A DNA stretch of 64,000 bases from assembly GCA_026545225.1 (NCBI GenBank), contig CM048853.1, forward strand, positions 51,199,755 through 51,263,754. Reading direction: 5' to 3'. Position numbers and translations under genes: made by a program. Below the pieces are notes generated by a model. That model was not told the DNA's origin. It saw only the letters and a program-made list of their open reading frames with translations, and did no database searches. Origin of the DNA: Cornus controversa. Lineage: Eukaryota; Streptophyta; Magnoliopsida; Cornales; Cornaceae. Below, in pieces: positions 57,301 to 64,000 of this stretch. Numbering within the stretch: the first letter of the stretch is position 1; each line of letters starts with the position of its first letter.

Positions 57301-60102
57301 ATTCACCTTAAATTTCTCAAAAAGACCTAAACAGATAATTAATATATCATTATGTGGACTAATAACTCATCATCAAATGTGATTCTCTGCTCCCTTTAAA
57401 GCATTAACCAGTTTGCACATCGTATAAATGTGCTCCCTCATTGAACCATTGCCATCATATCTGGCTGACATAAGTTGTGTCAGATAATAATACTGTAACT
57501 GCTTCTTGGTGTCATGAACTACTTCTAATTAGATCAAGAAGTTTCTTAGCAGTATTAAATACTAGAATACCACCCCACAAATCACACCAATAGAAGCACA
57601 AATCAACCTTATGGCAATTGAATTACCTTTAGTCCACTTAAAATGTAACAACTTTACTACCTCAGAAGATTCTGCAACCAGCATAGAGGGTTTCTCCTTA
57701 AAAGGTACAGACTCGTAGTCTAATAAACCCAATATAATATCAAAACATGTCTTCTAGGTAAGTATAATTTGAACTATCCAGTGGTTCAATTCCTGTAAGC
57801 TATATCTGAATTGCGGAAGCGTTAATAACTTCAAAACATGTTATATTAAATAACACCACATAAACAACATATAAAATAATATGTCACAGCTTTAGGGATT
57901 ATCACTTTAATTCGTACTTGGAGTTTTAAGCCGAATTTATCAGGGTGTTTTACTATGTGCAAAATCTTCCACCCTGCGGGAACAGGTAAGATGTTATTTA
58001 AAAATCACCTTTGGGCAGAATTTTAAATACATTTACCCCCCAAATTTGCGATTAAATCGCACATAGACCTAGTTGATTATGCTTGAATTATTAGTAAACA
58101 CTTCCACTACCTTTGGGCAAGAGGGTTATTTAGTTCTAACCCAAACACTTTCAACTATTCTACTCACTTATCCTACATTCAGACACTGATCACCTTTGGG
58201 CAGAACTAATGTCCCAATATAGGTAAGTGCACTGTAAGACCTTAATAAGACCAATATTTGTCTGTAAAATTTTTTTAAAAATAATAACTTACATGAGTGA
58301 ATGTCACATTTGGGCAGGCATCACTCACTTTGGATACTACCTTGAAACGGTCACTTTACCGGTCCTCCTAAACTCCAAGGAAAGACCTAAACTTTAAGAT
58401 TTCATTTTATTTAGGTTCAAAAACTTTTTTATAATGCACATAAAAATAAACCCAAATATAATGAGACAAAATATAAACATGGATCCAACAAACTTAAATA
58501 TAAATAAAAGAAATATATTTATATTTATCCATGCACATAAAATCCACTATTCCCAATTTATTGAACAATTAAATTAAATGTTCAATCACTCTGTACATGT
58601 AAAATATATATGCTTTAAACATGTATAACTGTAGCCTTTTGAAAAATATAGCACATGTAAAGTTGCTGGACATAATTGATAAACACACTTGTGCACGTCA
58701 CTCAAGACTCACAACCTCCATAAACTTGGTTTGCAAAGAAACCAAAAATTCATATATGTTATATATATTCTTTAATTGCACAAGTCTTACCAATAATTGC
58801 CACTTGTTAATATAGTGTGTAAATATACATGTCATTTGATACCATATAAGCTGGCTCACATATGTACACATGTTGAACTAAATTCAAAAGTTAACCCAAA
58901 ATTGGATCAAGACACAATTCATGAGAACTCACTCTATCATCATGCATTAGAACATTATATTCTAATAAACAATTCAAAAGAAAAAATATTTTGAATCAAC
59001 TAATGAATTAGATAACAATAAAATAAAATAAAATTATTCAATTGTCATCTCTATATACAAGTAAATATATATATGCATACACTGGATGAAAATTGTTACA
59101 AATTATGCACGAAAATCTCTTCATATTTGATTTACAAATACTTTCAATCTCACCGGCATATATATATATATTTTTTCAAAACTGTAGCATTGTGCACACA
59201 AATTAAAATATATCAAATTCTGAATGAAGATTTGCAATCACAAGATAATACATGCACAAAAATCGAGAACCAAATGTATTGGATAGTTAGATTTCCCAAC
59301 ACATGTGAATATTCACTATGCACTGCTCAATATAGTTTTATATATATGGACATCAACATAGACTTTCACGTCAGTGGACTTTTGAATGAACTTTCAACTA
59401 TGCATTTAATTCATGCATGAAAATCGAAATCAAACCGAACCAAAAAATGAAATTAATTGTATGCTTGCCGATACATATACGCAGTACTTGACACAATTTA
59501 TCAATTAAAAAAAAAAAAAAACTTGATTTCTAGAAAACTTTAACTTGTCTATATATATATATATATCAATTTCTTGATTTCTATAAGATAAAACCCTAGT
59601 CCTTAATCTTGGCTCTGATACCAATTGTTGGAATTTAATCCATACTCAACTTGTAGAAATCAAGAATACTGCAATTAATTAAAGAGGGGATTTTAATTGA
59701 CATACCTGAATGAAAATTAAGCCGTAGAATACCTTTGTGTTCCTGCAAGAAATCCTTAGAGAGCTCTACCCCCTTTCTGAGAGTTGTTCTTCGATAGGGC
59801 TGAATAAGGGTTGTGAAACCCTTATTTATAACAACAACAGGGGGGGACGGCTTCTCTACAAATAAAATACCTAAGTCTCCCTTCCTATCATGGAGACCTA
59901 GATATCAACGGTTATGATTAAATCCTATCAAATAAAGTTGGAAAACCACAATCCAACAGTGTAAATATTATACTGCCAATTAGACCACAATTGACAAGTA
60001 TAACCCCAACCCATCAAGTAACAATAATTACATTGCAATCCAATTTTAGAAATAATGCATAGAACCACAAAAAATATTTTATTTATTTAAAATATTCCAA
60101 CA
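54362..60102 (-). mobile_element. Copia LTR retrotransposon, decayed interior, young LTRs
   Basis: The LTRs at 54362-54838 and 59626-60102 (477 bp each) differ at only about two positions. Orientation is minus: a primer-binding site complementary to tRNA-Met (GCTCTGATACCA on the plus strand, 59612-59623) adjoins the right LTR, and a purine tract (AAGTGGGAGAT on the minus strand) adjoins the left one. The interior is 4.8 kb. A Copia RNase H segment is recognisable at 55976-55716 (MKKVLRYLQRTKEFM, GYSDADSADC). The rest is badly decayed with many breaks. An 8-bp repeat ACATGGTA flanks the element, longer than the usual 5 bp. By LTR identity the insertion is very recent. It lies in the intron of SABATH copy 1. 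Confidence 0.88.
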
Positions 60103-60419
60103 ACATGGTAAGGCTATAATTACATACACAGAACAAGGTTAGCATCTTCATTCAAAGCACAATTCAAAGAAGATCATGTCCATATACATGCATAAATTAG
60201 GTCATTATGCAGAGCCAATGGACACTGTAAGAAGAATGAACCAAGTGTATGCTTCTGCCTGGGAAAAGCCTGCCATACGATTTTGGAGATGACCAAAAAG
60301 GTATTTGGACCTGAAGAGCAACCCAAGTCTGCTATTTTAAAGCACATGGGGAAGTTTTCATTATACATGTCCTTGAGGGCGTCTTCTAGTACTTGCCGCG
60401 CCTTTAGAATCCCTGTTTT

Positions 60420-62234
60420 CTGAAAAAATGGACATGCATGCAGTCTAATATTTAAGTGAAAAATTTCATACCAGTGCTTGTAGTCTTGTACTGTTTAATT
60501 ATATGTGTATGGCAAGAGAGAGAGAGAGAGACCTGAGGGATTGAATTATTGGCACAGACGATGAATCCCGTTTATTTTGCACAATTACCCTTCATTACCT
60601 AAACACTAAAAATACCCTTCATTGCCTAAACATTAAAAATGTTAAGGCTGTATTTGGTAGGCAGGAATGAAATATAATAGAATGACCATTTGATTTTTTT
60701 GATTCTTTTTCTTAAGTTAGGTGAGTGATATTAAAGTTGGAGTGGGCATTCCAACAAAAGCTAGAATGAAAAAACCTCTTCTTAATCCTCCTATGGATTG
60801 ACCAAGTTTGGCATGCATGCCTTTCCAAAGGTGAAGAAGATTGTGAAACCAGGTTGTTCACAAGAAATGCTAGAGGTGGCCTGAGTTCCACGTCTTTGTT
60901 TATCGATTGGTTGTTTCTTCCCTAACTAAAAAGGGGAAAACAAGGTTGTGGTACTGGATGTGACCAGTCAGTTGTTATATGGAGTCATTTTGTAATATCT
61001 GAAGCATATTAATTAGATGTCATCCATGACTGATTCACACTTGTTTTGTTGATCAGATTAATCACACATTCTAATTCAGGTGTAGATTTAATTTTGCAGG
61101 TATTTTTGTGTTGCTCCATTGTGATTCCACATTTTTGTTTGTTTGGTGTTTGATAACAATATGATGAATCCAAATGATGTGAAAATATTGATGGATATTC
61201 TCAACCAGTCCAGCACTCCCTAGTTTAGGAAAACAAGTTTATGTGAAAGGGCCCTTGGTGGTTACTAGACCAGGATTTCATTGGGAAGATAATATAATGT
61301 TGCAAGTTCATCTTGACAAGGTATGGTTTAACTACCGAGTTCTTGTTTCTTCACCTCCTTTTCTTCAATTGTTGTTTTAAATGATTTGGAAACTGTTAAG
61401 TTGTTAAAAGGCCCAGACCCTTACTTGGCATTGTACCATTGATGTCACTCTATAAACTGCAAATTGTTATCCATCTATTCCTTTACCATAGATGTCATAT
61501 TATTATAAGATCGTTGATAACTAGTTAGTTGTTGTTTGGGGCTTAAATTAGAAATATGGGTCATCTACAACACTATAAGTCTATAACCCTTTTGGGTTTA
61601 AATTAGGCATAGTGGTCTGCTACAGCACTATAACCCTACATGTGCAGCAATGGTGAGGAACCAAACTAACCATAAATTTGTCCTTGTTCAAATCCAAATC
61701 CAAATCCAAATCCAAATCCATATGCACACGACTGATTATAAATTCTCTCTGGATTGAGATAAATTATCTACCTGATTTTTAGGTAAGCAGTACCTAATTT
61801 TTAGAGAAGTAGAAATATTCATGAAATGAAATATGATTAACAGACAGCTTATTTTTGCATCATAGAGCAAAGACAGATCATTTAGCAAAAATGTAGTTTT
61901 CTCTTGGATACAAGGCAAACAAGAAAACTCTAGGCTACATCACCTGCCCTTTCAGATAAACTATAGGAGTCATAGACATATTTTGACATAATTTAATGAT
62001 TGTATTTATCAAAGTATTAAGTGCTGCTAGTATAACTATTTATTTATTTATTTATTATCATAAATTTGCATACCACACGCACATTAACAATGTGTAATAC
62101 TGATACATCTTATATCATAGTGAGGCATAACATATGGTTATTGTAATTGTGCCAAGTGAACTTTATATAACATGTTAGCATTGCAAATTTCTGAATCGTA
62201 ATTTGCAACACCTTTATTTGCACTTTGTGAATTA
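60420..62234. other. Intergenic between SABATH copies; one exon-like block
   Basis: Mostly unrecognised AT-rich text. At 61229-61320 a block bounded by TTTAG and GTATGG reads KQVYVKGPLVVTRPGFHWED followed by NIMLQVHLDK without a stop. It looks like an isolated exon of a gene I do not recognise. CCAAATCCAAAT repeats lie at about 61690-61720. No complete gene is seen. Confidence 0.35.
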
Positions 62235-62971
62235 TCACTTCTTTGTCAACGAAATGACTATGTTGAAGTACTTTGTTGTCTCCACCGACAAATGCTCAGC
62301 CACATGCAGTGCATATCTTGCAAACAGTTTGTCAATGACTGTCCCTCCGAAATGACTAGCCAACATTGGCTCCGTAACAGCTCTTATACTTCTAGCCACA
62401 TTTTCTCCACTCCTATGTTTGTCAGAAATAAAATGTTTGTCGTCATCTTTGTCATTGGCGTCCCAATTGGCTTGAAAAACTTCTAGATTGTCAAGAGTAA
62501 AGGATCCTTCCTTATGAATTATAGCCTTCACTTCATCCTTGTAGGGTGTATAAAAGGGCATATTGAATGAATCAACTTCAGCTTCTTCAATGAGCCCCTA
62601 AATCAAAATGTGATAATTATGAGATTTTAGAGACTGATTTATTTATTTATTTATCAAATGATGACAAACATGTCTAGTTTTTTTTTTTTATATTAAGAAG
62701 AAACAAGTTACACCTCAGTCACGATGTCGAGAAGTAATTCTACCAGGAGCTCCAAGAGACAGCGACAATCTTAATTTGCTTTAGGATCTACAATACTCCT
62801 ACCAACGAATGGTAGAACCATACGCCCTCCGGGTATTACTTCCTCCGAGCGCAAGCTTAGAAATGTTCAGAAATCACTTTGAAATTGCTTCAAGTATGCT
62901 TCAAACACATGGGAAGGACTTGTCTTCGCCATGTATATGTTGCCCTTGTTATTATCCAGTCTTTCAGGAAC
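62235..62971 (-). pseudogene. SABATH methyltransferase pseudogene, copy 2 (3' part)
   Basis: Two minus-strand exons remain in view. Exon 62971-62714 begins after an AG acceptor with [20 protein letters not shown] and runs through [12 protein letters not shown] to a GTGTAA donor. Exon 62597-62235 starts GLIEEAEVDSFNMPFYTPYK and ends HVAEHLSVETTKYFN...SLTKK, the normal SABATH C-terminus, fully open. The first exon has two in-frame stops: TGA (plus-strand 62867-62869), where copy 1 has Ser in DFSTFL, and TAA (62771-62773), just before DC. The N-terminal exons would lie beyond 64000. Without them the enzyme class cannot be fixed. The intact last exon suggests recent loss. Confidence 0.85.
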
Positions 62972-62974
62972 CTG

Positions 62975-63935
62975 TCGAGGTGGAGCTAGAAATTTGATTC
63001 AGGTGGAGACATTAGACATGATAATTTTATTTTTTTAAGTGCAGCAAGATAATAAGCCGAAAGATAGAAGTGTAACAATAGTGCATAATCAAAATTCATA
63101 TAGTATGTAATAATTTGAAAAAAAAAATGTTGTAAAAAAAATTATAAAATATAAAATACGGACATTAAAAGTCTTTTTGGCCACAAATTATATTTTGCAT
63201 TTTTAATTTCATATGAAGCAAAAATATTAATTTTTGTGGTGTGATTTTTTCTAAAACAAACACATATTTGATAACTAATTTGTTGCACAATGTTTCATTA
63301 AAACATTTTGAATTATTTTAAAATGACAGTTTTTTTTCTTCACATTTTGGTTTTTTTTTCAAACATGTGCAGTATTGTGCAAAATGTAACAAACATTACC
63401 AAATGTTTTTTTGTGACTTGTTTATTCTTTTCACCAATTTGCCAACAACAAGTCCAAGAGTATGAAATTTCAAGAATGAGAGAATAAAAAAGAATAAGAA
63501 GTGAGAAAAGAAGATTATTGAACATACATCATGCATGAGTGGAAGAAAAAGAAAATTTTTAAAAAGATAAAAAAGAAAAGCAAAGAAGAAGAAAATAATA
63601 TATATATATATATATATATATATTAGGGAACTTTGAAGATGAAAAGAGGGAATGTAATTTTTTTTTTTTTTGAAAAGGAAAAAAAAAGAAATTGAAGAAG
63701 AAAAAGAATAGTAAAAAGGAAAAGAAAGAAAGAATTAGAATTTTTTCTAGAAAAAGAATAATTTTAGGGGCCAACATTTGTAAAATTTTATAAGTTATAT
63801 GCAAGTATGTAAAAAAAATTAATGGGTCCAGGGGGAAAAAAATTTGTAGGAGGACACGTATAAAATTTTATAAGTTAAATACAGGAATTTAAAAAACAAT
63901 TAATTGGGCCAGGCACGTTGGCTTCGCTCTTGGTT
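62975..63935. mobile_element. Insert of unknown type upstream of SABATH copy 2 exon
   Basis: Copy 1 passes directly from GAACCTGTAG to TTTAGTTACATGG. Copy 2 has about 960 extra bases between the same points, beginning CGAGGTGGAGCTAGAAATTT and ending GGCTTCGCTCTTGG. The end contains a twice-repeated AAAATTTTATAAGTTA block. The GGAGCTAGAAATTT opening is common in plant dispersed repeats, but I cannot name the class. (TA)n lies at 63598-63622. The two reading frames here are AT-rich and not genes. Confidence 0.4.
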
Positions 63936-64000
63936 TAGTTACATGGCAAGTCAATATTTATGTATACAGAAATGTATGTATATATGGATAGGATTTGCTT

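Larger units (their letters stand above)
51268..60419 (-). pseudogene. SABATH methyltransferase pseudogene, copy 1 (scattered)
   Basis: SABATH enzymes methylate carboxyl groups or ring nitrogens of small molecules (salicylate, jasmonate, xanthines) with S-adenosylmethionine. Parts on the minus strand: 60419-60209, QVLEDALKDMYNENFP then the SAM-binding motif [20 protein letters not shown], joined by an internal deletion to an out-of-frame HSSYSVHWL; 54340-54147, NNKGN and [12 protein letters not shown], with an in-frame stop where the sister has Tyr and a ~75-bp deletion before ELMAKSLLDMV; about 51405-51268, the end part around the TEP...SHFGD region, truncated. A Copia element fills the intron between the first two parts. 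A SINE-like piece with a solo LTR inside it separates the last two. It is clearly dead and its substrate cannot be told. Confidence 0.85.

Overview
The window looks like nuclear DNA from a flowering plant, most likely a eudicot. It is AT-rich, has spliced genes with GT-AG introns, and carries plant-specific families: a SABATH methyltransferase, a thionin-like peptide, a DA1-type LIM-peptidase and a plant RTE LINE. Most of the 64 kb is transposable elements and their relics. I see one gene that looks whole, a small secreted six-cysteine thionin-like peptide at 18256-18504. I found no CRISPR array, tRNA gene or rRNA gene.

Layout, 1-31.3 kb. Two arms of a large inverted repeat (about 255-2455 and 25497-31140) enclose about 23 kb. 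The right arm also holds a satellite array of about 13 units of ~185 bp (26.17-28.58 kb) and a 503-bp MITE, both absent from the left arm. Between the arms, in order, lie: AT-rich repeats; a 2.53-kb solo LTR with perfect 5-bp target duplications; a tandem segmental duplication (copy A 7.9-14.2 kb, copy B 14.2-19.1 kb), each copy with an RTE LINE relic and a thionin-like gene; a LINE ORF1 relic; a cluster of heat-shock-element-like motifs; a 1.7-kb minisatellite; and a minus-strand LTR-like segment. In copy A the peptide gene is dead. Its coding part is deleted and a 1.39-kb Mutator-type foldback element sits exactly in its TATA box.

Layout, 31.3-49.4 kb. A DA1-like (LIM plus zinc-peptidase) pseudogene is split in its LIM exon by a 9.77-kb Tat-lineage Gypsy retrotransposon (31377-41143, TSD ATTCT). 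That element has a long antisense coding region between pol and the 3' LTR. A decayed but intron-bearing BCD1/ZNHIT6-like gene lies between the LIM exon and the peptidase exons of the DA1-like gene, on the same strand.

Layout, 49.4-64 kb. A minus-strand endogenous pararetrovirus (Caulimoviridae-like) coat-protein relic comes first, then a small LTR-like piece with a primer-binding-like site. Two tandem minus-strand SABATH methyltransferase pseudogenes follow. The first is scattered over 9 kb by a tRNA-derived SINE-like piece, a 2.5-kb solo LTR inserted into that piece, and a 5.7-kb minus-strand Copia element whose LTRs are nearly identical although its interior is badly decayed.

The window reads as a stratigraphy of gene duplication, gene death and layered element insertion. 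The sites most worth a second look are the promoter-like satellite array, the matched live/dead peptide gene pair, and the nested DA1-like/BCD1-like/Gypsy locus.
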